Assembly: GCF_001949145.1 (NCBI RefSeq)
Contig: NW_019091356.1
Coordinates: 2,946,713 to 3,010,712, forward strand
Origin: Acanthaster planci
Taxonomy: Eukaryota; Echinodermata; Asteroidea; Valvatida; Acanthasteridae
Length of the DNA: 64,000 bases
Reading direction: 5' to 3'
Shown: positions 1 through 14,100 of the stretch, in pieces
How the letters are laid out: every line of letters starts with the position of its first letter
Numbering within the stretch: the first letter of the stretch is position 1
Position numbers and translations under genes: made by a program
Notes under the pieces: generated by a model
The model's input: only the letters and a program-made list of their open reading frames with translations
What the model was told of the DNA's origin: nothing
The model's database searches: none

Positions 1-2839
1 TTTTCATCCAAACCTACACTTGTACCTTTTTGTGTTTGTGACAGGCAATGAAGATGCAGGCCCTCAAAAACCAAGATTTTAATAATAAAAACAAGCAGCA
101 AAACTAATTCACCAAGGTTTAAGAAATTCACTAATTGATTGAAACTCGGCTCACACTCGTAGGCCTAAAATTTGACATGCATAAACATGCTCTTACCTTC
201 TGAAACTATTTTAGACCAAGGCTGTTCCTCACCCTTTTTTTTGGAAAGTCAGTTTCAGTTAAAGACTTTACATTCACATGGGTACATGTAATTGGTTTCT
301 TGAATGTGGAATTAAAATGTTTTATTCAGAAAACAAAATTGCTCTCTCGTGTCGAGTGCTGTTCTGGTCTTTGAATTTCTTTCCCTCATCCATTTTTAAC
401 CCCAAGTGTCACACATACTGCTGGAGTTCCTCTGGACAAGCATGATCTTTTTTAAACCAGTACACAAGCTGTTGTTCATTGTTACAATGTAGGGTCTATG
501 GTAAACGTTTCCTTATAGGCACCCCTTGAAGTGTCCATTTCTTATGTGCTATATTAATTTTTCTATGAACAAGCACCTTAATGGTGCACATGGGATTTTC
601 AAGACTTTCAAAGAGATTGAAAAATCTTGAATTGATGAAAATATCCTCAAATTGAGAGAAATCCTGACAAATCTTAACCCTGATGTACAAGAAACTTGAA
701 AGTTGAGAAAAAATGGAGATTTGTTCGGCCACAGACTAAAAATCCATAAAACCAGTAATTCATTTTGATGGCGTCACAAAATACATGAACAACATTGCTG
801 CTAGAAAAAAACATACAGCTTACAAATCAGGTGAATTCTTTTGGGCAAGTTTAATTCTCAAGCTATGTCTCAAGCAAAACAGTTGTTACAAAAATGCAAT
901 TAACAATAGAATACACCAGAAATTGAAAGTGCAATTACCCATGATTTCTGAAATAAAAAAAGAAAGAAAAGTAGTACTAATAGACGGTAAATCAAACCTC
1001 TTTATTTGAAGTCCAATGATGTGGCAATTACAGGCAAAAATTTTATGACGGATACGTCCAAATATATCAATACATAGTGCACCAGACTAAGCAAAGTCAA
1101 GTATATTCAGTCTCTTAATTCAATAAGGTAGCCAATACAAATGTGTTAAGCTTATGGCAATACAAGTTGCAACTTTTTATCAGGCCTGTATCGGCAAAGA
1201 TTATGTGAAAACTAAGGTTCAGTGATTACATGTAGTTAGAATATACTGCAGTACAAGTGAATGGTAAGCTACAACTTCTATTCAGTGCAGTACTACGTCA
1301 GTCGAGGCAAAATTTGGTTGAAGATGATCCTATTAACCTATTCAAAAAGATAGACTGATTCTTCCACAGAGATGGACGGCACTCTCAAACTGATGACTGA
1401 TCATGGCTCTTTCAATTTCTTCCCTTTTTGTTTCAAACTATTGCTTCACACACTCCAGGACAAAATGGGTGTCGCGACTGTATCCATTCTAATACATAGC
1501 AGCTTGTTTACACGGCATGTTTATAGCAGCAGATAGCATGTGCACACCAGCTAATGGGAAGCATTTATTTAGTTTCCAAATACCATCCTGCACAGAAAAG
1601 TTTTTCAAGCAGGACTAGATGAAAGTTAACCTAATGCAAAATTGGCAACTGAAAATGACAACAGCCAAATTCCTTTTTAATACTACTGTCAAGTCTACTT
1701 GTCTACATCTTCTACTTTTATTTCAACTTTTCTTCAAAGCGTTTGCCCCAGTACGGCCCTGTTGCCCCGGTTTGTTCAGCAAGCAAGTGCAAAACACAGC
1801 AAATGGAAAAACATTAAATACATTGCAAATGGCTGCCAAAGCTGATGCCATCCTGTAAATGAAACATGCACAGTGTCACTGTTACAACACTAAATGGTAA
1901 AATAAGCTGCACCACGACTGTTAAAATTCTTTTTCACCATAATGCACTTCAAAGAAAACAATTACAGCTTGGAGACTTTCCATACGTATAGTCCCATTTT
2001 TCCCAATCAAAAACCAATAGACCATATTCGCAGGGTACCCAATTTCAGTTGTATTCCTGAATGTATTTTACACATTTGAAACCCTTAATGGGATGGTACC
2101 AGGTGATTTGGGGCATTGGAATGAAATCGTAGAACAGAGTCTGGTTCTTTAAATTTAATGTTTTTAAATAAACACACTATGTTGGGGAATCTGACTGAAA
2201 TTGGGTCCCCCGCAAATAAGGTCAACTCAAATATAGTGCTTCAGCTTCATTTTTCCTAATGCAAATCTGAAAAAACACAACATGGATGAAGAAGACATAG
2301 AATCCAAATGGAGACCCAAGCAGTAAATTTGGAATTCATAGCGAAAAAAGTTATCAAAATTCAGCATCAGAGAAATTTCTCTTTAAAATTTACAGTAAAA
2401 CAGTGTTGTAGTTGAGACCATGACAAATCAACCTGTCTTAAGCCAAGACGCAAGCCATTCAAATAAACTGTGACAAAAACGTGCCTTTGAAATCACTGAC
2501 TATTATCCACCTCGAGCAGCAGCTCCCCTTACCGGTTGAAAAGAGCCACATTGGTCAGGAGTCTTCAATTTGTTAATGATGAGACGGTAACGCATAGTTC
2601 AGTTCCGACCAAAGGAGCCTCCTTTGCTGAGAAACTTGCACTAGTCTTGTGCCCTCTCTTGGTCCAACTCGATTCTCCTTTATGACAGGTCTTCTGAAAG
2701 GACTTGTGACTAGACTTCTGGACTTGACTACAACAATGGTACACCCGTCTTGCTTACTCAATTACCTTTGAAGGAGAAAGGGCTGATCTAAAGCCTGTTC
2801 CGCTGTGAGGAATGTGTTATGTGCTAAAATAGAATCATA
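1..2839. other. AT-rich spacer downstream of paralogue 1
   Basis: Short open frames only, none with a recognisable domain. Part of it may be a long 3' UTR of the minus-strand SAFB gene. No repeat or RNA gene is recognised here. Confidence 0.5.
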
Positions 2840-2867
2840 TTTATTAATAAAGAATAACGATTTTATT
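2840..2867 (-). terminator. Candidate poly(A) signals of paralogue 1
   Basis: Two AATAAA hexamers on the minus strand (plus-strand TTTATT at 2862-2867 and 2840-2845) lie 175-205 nt past the stop codon. They are the nearest canonical signals. Use of a more distal site is possible, because further TTTATT hexamers occur near 320 and 1000. Confidence 0.45.
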
Positions 2868-3042
2868 GTAGTTATTATCATCTATTCACGCCATTTTTTT
2901 CATCACATACAAGATGGGCATAGGAGAGACGACAGCGATAACAATCACTCAGGCTGCAATCTCTTCACATCTATTTTTGTGCATGATATTTTTCTTCTTA
3001 ATAGGGCAATGTAGCGTTTATGCAGTTTTTGAAATTGTCATC

Positions 3043-5132
3043 TTAGAAGCGGCGCATAGTACCAAACCTGTTGTCTGTCTGCATCTGCTGCAGTCGATCC
3101 AGGCCAACATTGACCCCTGCTGAACCCATCGACATCTGACTGCCTCCCATGAAAGCACCACCCCCCATGGAGCCCTGGGACATCATGCCCATGTTCCCTG
3201 ACAAGCCTCCTCCAACACCACTCATCATGCCCCCGCTGCTCATGTTACCCCCGAGGCCGACGCCCGTACCACTCCCCATGCCACCGCCCATGCCCCCGCT
3301 CATGCCTCCACCCGTCCCACCACCTGTTCCGCCCATAAACTGACCACCGCCCATGGTGTTCTGGCTGCTCATTATCGAACCCATGGGCTGGCTCTGGTTC
3401 ATCATGTTGGGTGTATGGGAAGTGCCCTGCATGCCCAAGGAACCAGACCCCCCTCGATTGATGGAGGAATCCAGTCCGCTAGGAGGCCAGCTGGCCGACT
3501 CTTGACTTGGCGGCTCGCCCAGGATACTGCCTCGGATCTGCTGCTGAGGCTCTTGCTGGTTCATCATCAGGTCACCTCGGCCGAGGAGAGAGGTATTCCC
3601 ACCCATCCTAGCACTCATATTTTGCATGGACGACGTCTGCATGGGGAAATCTTGCTTCTGCTGTTGTTGGTAGGTGCCGAATCCACCGGACACGGAGGAG
3701 CGGTCCAGGTTTTGACTTCCCCCGGCAGCGTTTGACTTCCAGTCACTGCCCGAGCCCATGTTGCCTCCATCGCGGTTTCCCTTCCAGCTGTCTCGGGAGT
3801 TGTTGCCCCCGCTGTGGGAAGACATCCGTGTTGATGTTCCATCTCTCACCTTATCCCGTTCATCTCTATAATCTCGGCCATCTCTCTGTGAGTCTCCTCT
3901 GCTGTAGGAACTGTCTCCTCCCCTTCCGCTACCTGACCCCTGGTATCTGGTGTTCTGCTGGTTGGACACCACCCTTCGCTCATCTCGGTCTTGATGATCC
4001 CTTGAATCCCTCCTGGAATCGAGCCTCCTGACTGGATCCTCCATGCCTCTGTATCCTTCATCTCTCCTGTAGCTGTCCCCTCTCTTTCTTGATCCATCAG
4101 TCCTTGAGGCATCACTGTCTCGGTTGGCCGATCTCCGGCGGGAGTCATCTTGCCTGTCGTTGCTGCGTCTCCCTGATTCGTATCTTCTGTCAATGTCTGA
4201 GCGTGACCTGTCATCTCTACGCTGGCTAGAATCATCCCTGAAGCGGCTTGAAGAATTGGAGTCACGCATTCCACTGGTGCCACCAAATCCGGATTGCTGC
4301 TGACTGCCAAACTGTCCTTGGTCGATATTGTGCTGGACAGGTGTTCCTCCCTGGCCCTGTCGCATGTCTCGCTGATCGTACTTCTCCACGTGGCGCTCCC
4401 CGATGGCCACCACCAGCCGCGTGTCAGAGGGCGTTGTGTTGTTGAAATTCCCACTCATGCCCTCTTGCATCATAGCTCGACGTTTGCGGTCACTGGCGTA
4501 GGGATCCAGGGCTTGCTGGGCTGCCTGTTGGGCTGCCTGTTGGGCTGCCTGCTGGGCTGCCTGCTGGGCTGCCTGCTGCGCTGCCTGCTGTGCTGCCGCC
4601 TGCTGGTTGGCCAAGGCCTGCTGGGTAGCCAATGTCTGGGTCTCCAAGGTGTGCTTGAGCTTGGCCAAACGCTCCTGGTCAATCTTCAGCTGAATCTCCA
4701 TCTTGCGGAACTCCTGCATCTCCCGCTGGTACTTCTCCCGGTCATGGACCATCTTCAACCGCTCCTTTTCAATGCGTTGCCGCTCAGCTCGCTCCTTTTC
4801 CAGCTTGGCCTGCTCCTGCTCCAGCAGCTCCCTCTCCTTGCGTAGCTTCCGGATTTCCTCCCGGTGGCGCCGCTGTACGTCGTCCCGCTCCCTGCGGATC
4901 CGCTCCTCCCTCTCTCTGTCCCGACGACGCTCTGCCTCTCTCTCTTCCCTCTCTCGCTTCTTGTTGTACTCGATGCGTTGCTGCTCTCTCGCCTTGTCCA
5001 GTGAAAGGACCTTTTCTTTCCTGTCCTTGTCGGAATGTGTGCTTGAACGCCTGGAGGAATCGCCTCCTGGTGGTAGAGATTCTCCCTTTTTTGTTGCATC
5101 AGAGCCGTTGGATGCTATTTTATCACTCTTTC
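3043..5132 (-). other. Large last coding exon of paralogue 1 (coiled coil, Ala-Gln tract, Gly-rich tail)
   Basis: The acceptor AATACAG precedes 5132 and the exon is open for 2090 nt to the stop at 3045-3043. It begins with a Lys/Ser linker, then VLSLDKAREQQR leads into about 125 residues of Arg/Glu-rich heptad-like sequence. Next come an (Ala-Ala-Gln-Gln) tract, DPYASDRKRR, a long Arg/Asp/Ser-rich stretch, and a Gly-Gly-Met-rich region ending in RFGTMRRF. The matching exon of the other gene (31599-33472) keeps ILSLDK, DPY..D.KRR and RFG..RR[YF] at equivalent places but has no Ala-Gln tract. Confidence 0.88.
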
Positions 5133-8100
5133 CTGTATTTTTAAGAAAGCATCTGGTGTGAATCCACCCTAATATTACAACCAATTTTGAAACAAAGTGT
5201 TGAATTAATGATGAAATTTTCGATCTTTTGCGCAGTTTTGGATCTACTTTCCTTGTTTTCATGAATTATTTAGCCAAATGTAGCATCTACAATTTGGTTT
5301 ACAACAAATCAAAGCACAATTTTCTCAAAGGAATTTTTCATACACACATCTACTTTCTCATCTTAGCTCCAATTTACCTCAAAAATGATGACCTTGATTT
5401 AATTTTGAAAAAATAAATTGCTTTGATGATGGAGAATAGTAGGTTTTCTTTTTGCGTATCTGCTAGCTTACCCTCAACACTGCTCCTGTGTCCTGGTGAC
5501 GGCTTCTTGTCATCTTTCTTATCAAGCTCCTTTTTCACTGGACCATCCTTCTTTACAGGTGCACCCTTGTCATCTTTCTTCTCGGGGGTGGATGGAGGCT
5601 TCTCATCCTTTTTATCCTCCTTGACAGCAGATTTGGCAGCAGGCTTCTTGGCATCCACATTCTCCTTGTCATCTTTCTTTGGGGCCTCAGCAGAGGTAGA
5701 CGTCACAGAGGACTTCTGAGCCACGGATCCAGCTGTTTGGTTACGAGCCTGGCAACAAGACAGGTGTTTGAGATTCCAATCAGTTACAACCTTAAGCCTG
5801 TCATAAAATACCCTTCATTCCTACTCATAAGGTGGCTTCAAATATGGCAATTAGAATGATCTGGTGACGTTGTTGCAACATAAACCATGCCCACCCACAC
5901 GATGTACATGTAGCATTGAAATCACTGGAACCTGAGGGAGTACAAAGAGGTGTATTTGGCAGTTGGTCATCAATGTCTACTAAAATACTTACGAACTGGA
6001 TAGGAGTCATTGCTACAGCGGTACCAAGCTTGTGCGACAAAGCATACGCATACATGTAAATGACTCTTCGATCTATAGTGGGTTGCGACCTGCTAGAAAT
6101 GCGTACATGCACCTCCAGAGTACCAACGTGTGTGACATGCATTAGAGTGTATCAATACAGTAATGCTCGGTGTGGTTCTGAGAGAAATTCAAAATGACAG
6201 CTTCAAACAGAGACAACTGTCATGAAGTACATTTCCAACAACCTGAGTTGACTTTGAGACTCAGCAGTGCTGCTGGCTTGGTCTCCTGGCTCTTACCCAG
6301 GTCACGTCGATGGTGCGGCCGTGCAGTTTGCTACGGTGCAGTCGGTCAATGGCTTTGGACGCCTCCGCCTGGGAAGCCATGGAGAGGAATCCGTAGCAAT
6401 GGTGGCCGGGAAGTTTGGCATTCCAGATGATCTTGGCTCCAATCACCTAAACAATTACACACCAAATATAGATGACCGAATGAGGAGAAACGATCTTGCG
6501 CCACATCAGAAATAAGATGCATATCTTTGAGTTTCCGGAATCAGTTTTTAACACCCTGAGCATCAACAGTTACAAGTTGATAAAAGATGAAACTGTGAAA
6601 TGACAGTGTACCCACTGGATTCAGAGGTCATTTTTTCCCAACTCATTACATTTACCACATGAAAGGTTTTTGCAAGTCAAATTGCTCATCATTCACAGCA
6701 AACAAGAGTTGTATGCACACTTGCACTGTTACTTGATTATTAAGTATTATGCCACAGTGAATTGACCCTCCAGCGGTCTCATTTTCAGCTGAAAATTGTT
6801 TTTGTAGTCGAGAGCCCTCAAGACTATAATACGACCAGGGCAAAAAACCTCCAGTCTAAATCCAGTGAAAAACTATTCAAACGATCTGTGGCAAAAGTGG
6901 TCCTCTGTCACTGCTCAACATTTTTTGGTGACCAGCTTGTGAAAGGTCTTGAAGACAAAGCTCAAATGCTTTCTTTTTAAAGAAGCCACCAGACTGCTTT
7001 TCAGGCGATGCTTTTGCTCTTTCCCAGGGTAAAAAAAAATCAACCACACCCAATTTCGTCTACTCCAAAGATGTCATTTCACCTTGCCATACTTGCTGAA
7101 TGCTGTCTTCAGGTCTGTTGCTCTAGTTTCCTTTGATAGGCCACTCACCCAAATGTTGCACTTTTCAGCTTTTGCATCTAAATTAGACAAATTGGGGGAG
7201 AAAATGAAAAATGATGATGTTCTACAACAAATGCAATCATTCTTCCAATTTTTCATTTTTTTGGTTGGGAACTTCGTGAATCTTCCTAAACACATAATTG
7301 GGTAGGAAACCCATGGAAAATTAGGGGCAGCAAGCCCCATGTGAAGTACAGTGGTCAGGCTCTAGTGCCTTCCTCAATCAATGCAACTTCCCCCCAAAAC
7401 CTGGAGGATTCTCAAAATCTAGAAAAGCCTGTTCAATGCTCAACTGATTCACTTGTTACCTTTGTCATCTTTAGGTGGTTCCTTGCCAGTTCCAGATGGG
7501 CTGTAGAAAAATCAACAAAGAGTTGATATTACAATACTGCAATTGTGTGGCATAGAGATGTAGGCCACATCCAAAACAGGCTTCCAGAGCTATGGCTAGG
7601 GTCTATATAATCTGCACGTATCGCTGTACTTCCAATGGAGTAAAGACCTAGACCTAGCTCTAAACAACAGATTGGGATGCAGCCCTGACCAGTCCTTTGG
7701 ATCTCCAAATATGAATGAGATCACAAGATAATCAGAGTTGTTTTTGACAGAAGTAATAATGATATCACTTCTGCACAAAAATTTGCCTGAGAACATATTT
7801 CAACCGGATACGGATTAAGTTCTCAAACTGTTTACAGCACAAATGTTTACTGCAAGAGAGTAGCTCTGGGAAGGAAGTTGATTTATCTGGTGATTGAATC
7901 AAACAGGTGTCCAAGCAATTGTGTTTGCTTACAGAACGACATGCTTACTATTGTAAGCCAGAACAAAATGACCACTCATAATGGAAAACTCATTAAAGAC
8001 AAGACTAACTTTGAGTAAGTACGGTTCAAACACTTCATGGTTCCCTGTTTTTCAAGTACAATATTCTTTGTGTTAATGTATAACGTCATCAGCAGCCTTG

Positions 8101-11100
8101 ACAATTGAAGGACATCACAGTGGGCAGACAATATCAACAGCCTATTTCGTTGGGTCATGCCAGACTCCCGAGTGACGACAGCTTCTGCCATGCCCAGACT
8201 GACCAACCGACTGATGTTAACATAGGGAAGTGCACCGAGTAAGTGCATCTGCGAGTGGTGTGGGCAAAGTGTTGAAAGAGCACTGTTGTGCAAGACAAGA
8301 AACACACAGGCATTATAAAGTTTCTGACTATTTCCTTGTCCAGGTAACGCTCCATGAGGAAAAAGTTATCAAAACCCTGGGTATGCAGGAATTTTTTGCT
8401 AGTTGCAATGCTTAATACAGTAGCATACAGTACTGGTCAAATTGCAAAGTTTCTCCAGAGCAATGAGATCCGATCGATTCAGGATTCCTCATGTCAGATC
8501 TCAGAGACTACACCTGCGAGCCACCGGATGGAATTCCAAATTGTAACATCAGTCACTGCAAGATGCCAAGGAATTCACTGCAGATTCAAAGTTCATTATT
8601 TTCCATTCCTGTGCGAGTACACTACATGTGAATGCTTAATCTGTACCAAACAGTCAAATTAAATTTTGACTGTGTTTTTTTCAATGTTCATCTGTCATTT
8701 TTATGACAAAATGGATTTTAGGGGTGTTAATTTGAGGTGATCACGGCGCAGTATGTGCATTAAAAGTGTGTTCGCGTGTATGCAGGATCCACAGCAGGAT
8801 CGAGAAGCCAAGATAGGCATCCTTTTCTAGAATCCCATGAAATAGAGGGCTGGTGAACACATTTAAAATAGAATGAGTGCTTTAATAATCCTTTAGATAA
8901 TAGAAACACTGAAGATTGTAGCTTTAAATGAAACAGTTTCTAATGAACACCCCCTTTTAACCATATGCTGCCGGGTCTCAATTGAAGTTGCATAGCGAGT
9001 TCCACGGGGATTTTCAGGATATTCTGTTTTCAAAATTCTTCAAAAATTCATAACTTCATTTACTGGATGTTTACACCCACACAAATGACTGTCTGGTGGC
9101 TACTCTAATCTGAAAGACAACATCTATTGACGCCTGAGTATTTCAGCCAGGCCTGCCGCCTTGTAAAGAGAGCCCAGATTGTGCGGTGTTGCGTAATGTC
9201 CTTTTGTTCCTAAAACTGGCCCAGTGTGCTGCTGGTGTCTTTTCAAATATGGCCGGATTAGTGTGCAGCGGTATTGTATCGCACATGGCTGGAACGCTTT
9301 TGTCCCTGGCCGTAATCTGCTCACACTGAATGCCACAAATAGTGGTATACTGCTCCGCTATTGACAACTGAAAAAAGGTGGAAATTTCGCAGCAGCGCAG
9401 TCTTTTTTCCCCGACTACGGTCTTTTGGTACAAGGCCCAGCTCCTTTGTCCAATTTGGGGCACCTTGGCTATGCATACAAACCTAAGGTCTATGGTACTA
9501 GGCACCCCTGTGCGAAGTGGTCAATGAATGGAATAGGCGCACAGACTGTTGTATGAACAACATGCGCAAAACTCTTCCGTCCGTCCCTCCCCTGGCTCCC
9601 CGGACAAAATCCTTCAAAAGTGTCAGCTTTTGAAAAGTCCAGATACGGTGATGGAGTATGGTGCAATGCAAAAACTCATCTGCTTCTACTAATTTTACAC
9701 AAACGTCTGCAAGTGTGGTAGCTCCAAGACAACTTCATCCGGTGTGACTTAACTTTTAAACTTCAAACACAAACTGACAATTTACTTAACAATTTCTGTT
9801 GTACATGTATTGACACCATGAACACAGTGTTTTACAAGGAAGAAACATCGTGCAAATACATATAGGGTGTGTTTCACTTTAAAAAGGACTTCATGCTTTT
9901 GCTGTAAATCAAGAAGTACTGTGGTTGAAGAAAAACATTGGATAGTGGGCTTTCGTCACAGACTGATCTACCTTCAAATAGGACAAAGAATCCTGAAGCA
10001 TTTACTAATATCACAAACACGTTGAACTTGATTGAATGAAAAAGGAAAACCCTGAGAAAGTGGCCACAGTAGAGGAAGGCCATCTCCGGATTAACACAGT
10101 TCAAAGCACATAATGCTTATACCTACACATTACTTTTTTCGGTTGCATGTGAACAATGCAGATACGGCTGTGTGAACAAGAGATTCAAACCTTTTGCTGG
10201 AAGGGACACTGGTTCCTGTGGTGGATGTTGCTTTCTTCTCTGAAGTAGAGTCTTTGTTTGAGGGTGTATTACCAGAGACACCTTTTCCAGCATCTCCAGC
10301 ATCAGGTTTGGATTTTGTCTCCTTGGCAATGTTCCCAGAATTCCCCACAATGGGTTTGTCAGCCTTTGTGCCACTATCCTGTGAGGCAGAATCGGACTTT
10401 TCTGCCTGGGATTTCGCGGACTCTCCCGGCGGGCTGGGTTCTTCGGGTTCCATCTCCTCAGTGTCTTCAACGGGCTCTTCCACGGATTCATCTTCTTCTT
10501 TGGTGTCAGAAGTGGGATCGGTGGCAGCACCGGATTCGTCTCCCTCTTCTTCAGCACCCTCAGCTACTTCTTCGGCACCTAGGATTGGAAGATTTTGATA
10601 ATCTCCGGGTCTGGCTCCCCTTGCACATCTTTGCCGCAAGCACATGGGAGACTGGACAGCAATTGCAAACAAACTAACAAGTGGCAAATGAATGCACATC
10701 TTCCTGTCTCAAAGAAGGTCAACAACCTAGTGGCATAAAACACTGGAATCTACACAAAATGAAAACCGCTAAAACAATTTTCTAATGATTCAAATGAAAA
10801 AATTTGCTTCCCTGAGACTCTGCAAAAGGAAACTTGGAGTTAAGAGAGAATCTTGTTTCTGACAATCCTAGCTGACATTTATTTACACTACATACATACG
10901 GCCCAAATCTCCTATTGCAACATCACCAATCTAGCACAGCCTACTCAGCAACACTGGTTTGACAGACTGTTTTTAACAGCTGACTTACTCTGAAACTCCA
11001 TAAAATTCACCTCACACTTTCCACGCAACATTCACACTTAGGAGCAACTGCAACACTTTAATAGCTGAGGGTCTATTTGGTGTCCAACATCACTTAACAT

Positions 11101-14100
11101 CGACGTTTCGAAGTGTCGCTCTTTCGGGTGCGTTACTGTGATCGTCAGACGTCACAATCAGATTGGCTATCAGTCAGGGGATGTCCACGGTGTTCTTTTT
11201 GAGTACTTGTTGCATAATTGTGCCCCACGAGACTTCACACTGTCCATCTTTGCTTCCTCAGCTGAAGAAGTGCTTACTTGATCTAATTGATTCACGATGT
11301 CATGCGCTGGCATTTACAAAACCGCCTTGTCAGGTTTTCACTGTTTCATCCACCTGATCACCTAGAGGTGCTGGTGCTGTGCAATCGGAAGCTCTCAAAC
11401 TTCTGTGTTGCCCAACTCTGAAGATTCACTCTTCATAAGTAGTGATGCAGTTTCGAGGCAAATACAGGACTGCAGCTAATGCCACAACTCCTTCACCTGC
11501 TACAGTTGACGAATTCCATTCCTATCTGAAAAAGTGCCCCACGTTGCAACTGCACAAAGACATCAATGCCCTGGTCCTCAAGCACATTTCTCCTCCGAAT
11601 AAGTTCCACAGCTTTAATCGCCATGGTGAGAGATTACAAGGTCAAAGATTAACATCTGATGGCTTTACAGTACGTGCTCTGGTTTGGTGACAATCTTACG
11701 AGCTAGCTGCTAAGTTCCATCACATTAATGGCACACGCAGTTGTAGAAATGTTAACGTGTGGAGTGTGGCCCACACGAATCCTTTGGTGTGATTACCTGA
11801 AGTGTCTGAAATGAAGTTGCCGTCCACTGGAAGTCACCACATTTCCACAGCAGAAAGTCTCTAAATGTCTCTGTCACATCTGAACTGTCATGTTGAGCTG
11901 AACCGGCTGCTACTGTGAGCCTTGCTCGACAGAAGAGAGCACAGGTCACTCACTAAGCGCTGCTGCAACACCAGTCCTCCATCGAGATGTGTCTTTGTAC
12001 TTGCTGCCGCTGGTTCCAGCAGCTCTAACTGCCTGTCACAGAAGCACACAACTCTCCTGGTCAGGTTCATCCAGGGATTGGCCGCCCTTATCAGTCTTGG
12101 CCTTGGATGCTTGACACGTTGGCTCCATGAAGATGCTTATCTGGATGCCCCAGAATTCAGCTTGTTCATCCTGTTTTCCCCCGTGTCTCGTCGAGTTAGT
12201 TCATCAGAGTATATCAGTTTGTGACTTGATTTGAAACTGATGGGTCATGGACCTTCATATCTTGCAGTAGAAATTTAAACACTCATCAGATGGTCAGAAT
12301 TGTTGCCACTGATTGTTCTGTTCTCATCAGTAGTCAGCTGATCCAGTACATCACAAAGCAGTCGACCGACAGATGAACATGCAGTTTTGCACAGTGGATG
12401 GTGGGTGCTTCAAAGATGATAATGGCTTGTAGCTTGCAAAAGCAGCTCTCGACAACTGCTGTCCATTCAATTCCACGATCGCCTCAACAACTCCTTCACC
12501 TGGGGCTATTTCCCAAATACTTTCCCCACAAGAAGACTCAACATATTCCCCTGCCAGCCCCTATTTACATGATCTTCAAGGTGACTCTTTAAAAAAAGTG
12601 TTTTTCACTCTGCGTTTGGTTTCTGATCCGAACAACAACTGCCAAATAAAGTACATGATAAAAATAGGGAAGATGTCAGAAACAAGATTCCTCGTTAAGA
12701 TGTATAGGATGGCAAATCTCCAGGCTCCCTTTCTGACATTAAGTTTTGGATCCCTGTGGCTTTGTGCTTTACCTTCCTCCTCTTCACCCTCAAGATCATC
12801 TTCGATGACGTCATCTTCAACATCTCCTTCCTGATCCTCCTCCTCTTCCTGATCAAAAAAAAGGCAAGGAGAGAAGTCAGTAACAGGTTGAACATGGGTT
12901 AATGACTTTTTTCTCTTAGACAAACAACAAGAATATGGACATTTTTATGCACTTCAGCTCGAGACTTCGGCATCGGTTATCTCTTCCTGACGGATCTCAA
13001 ACACATCTTCTCATATTTGAGGTTCGACAGATGGGACAAGTATCTTGACTTGGGGAAACATCCCTAGCCCCAACCACGGTTTCTAACATCGTATCCCCTC
13101 TGGGCAAAGACGCAGCTAAGGTGGAGGGTCACACGGCGTCAAGTTGGTTTGTCTTGAGATGCAATCTTTGAATTTTGGATTTTGCCCTTTTCTGGAGCAT
13201 ACCCAAAGCTGTCTGAGGGAAATAAAAACCTAATTCAGAGGGGACTTGAACCCTGGACCTATCTCTTGTTGGAGAAGCTTTACACGGCACTCAACAAGCC
13301 CTCCAGGGTAATGGTTCAAATTTAAATAACAAGCAGCAGGCACTACAAGCAGTGACTCAATGGAATTCTTGAGCAGGATGGCTTGGTTGGCCAAGAAACT
13401 GCCTAATATCACAGAGGTCAAGGGTTAACATCTCCCTTAAGCCAATCCATTTTTGTTCAAATTAAGAATTGCAGGAGGACATCCTACTTCTGCAAGTCAT
13501 AAACAAAACCTAGTTGTCAAGTGTAACTGATGGGGGGGGGAGTCCACCTCTTGCGCAGTCAGCTCCAGGGAGATGTTCATCTCCTCATCTCCTTCTTCCG
13601 CTTCCTCTGCGTCTTCTTCTTCCATTTCTTGCTCCTCCTGGCCCACGTCCGCCACCTCCAAATCACCGTAAATGTCTTCCTCCTCCTTCAACCACAGGAA
13701 ATAGGATTCTTTTTCAGATGCAGGTTTAGTGTCAGCTGAATTTGAAAATCAACTAGTAAATGGAACAGAGACCAAGGGTAGTTTTGGGAAATTGCAACTA
13801 TGGGGCAATCTGATCTAGGTATTGCTTGTGAAAAGCTCCTTTTCCTTTGAAACCATTGAACTGTTATTTTTGTTTCTAATGCCTCAATCAAACTTTGATG
13901 GTTCTGTATAGAACCTTTTTGGAAAACAGCAATTTTTTTGTTGCAATTTCTTTGCAACCAAATAAGCAACTAACCAGATTTTCTTCGTCAGAATCCTCAA
14001 TAAGTTCCATGACAACATCTTCATCATCTTCATCTTCCACTGTGACCTCGTCATCTTCGTTGGCATCCTCCTCTTTCTGATCTTGCTCTGCAGAGGTGGT

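Noticed and set aside
3149-5161. Long plus-strand frames opposite the last exon of SAFB copy 1 (Pro/Met-rich, Ser/Arg-rich, Leu-rich)
   Set aside because: Antisense shadows of low-complexity coding sequence; the minus frame has the conserved domains and splice borders.
9124-9505. GC-richer intronic segment with minus-strand frames of 70 and 120 codons
   Set aside because: The frames overlap in different phases, have no domain and lie inside an intron of SAFB copy 1.
13236-13320. Possible tRNA-like B-box (GGTTCAAGTCC) on the minus strand
   Set aside because: The T-stem pairs poorly and no D-arm or acceptor stem can be found at the right distance.
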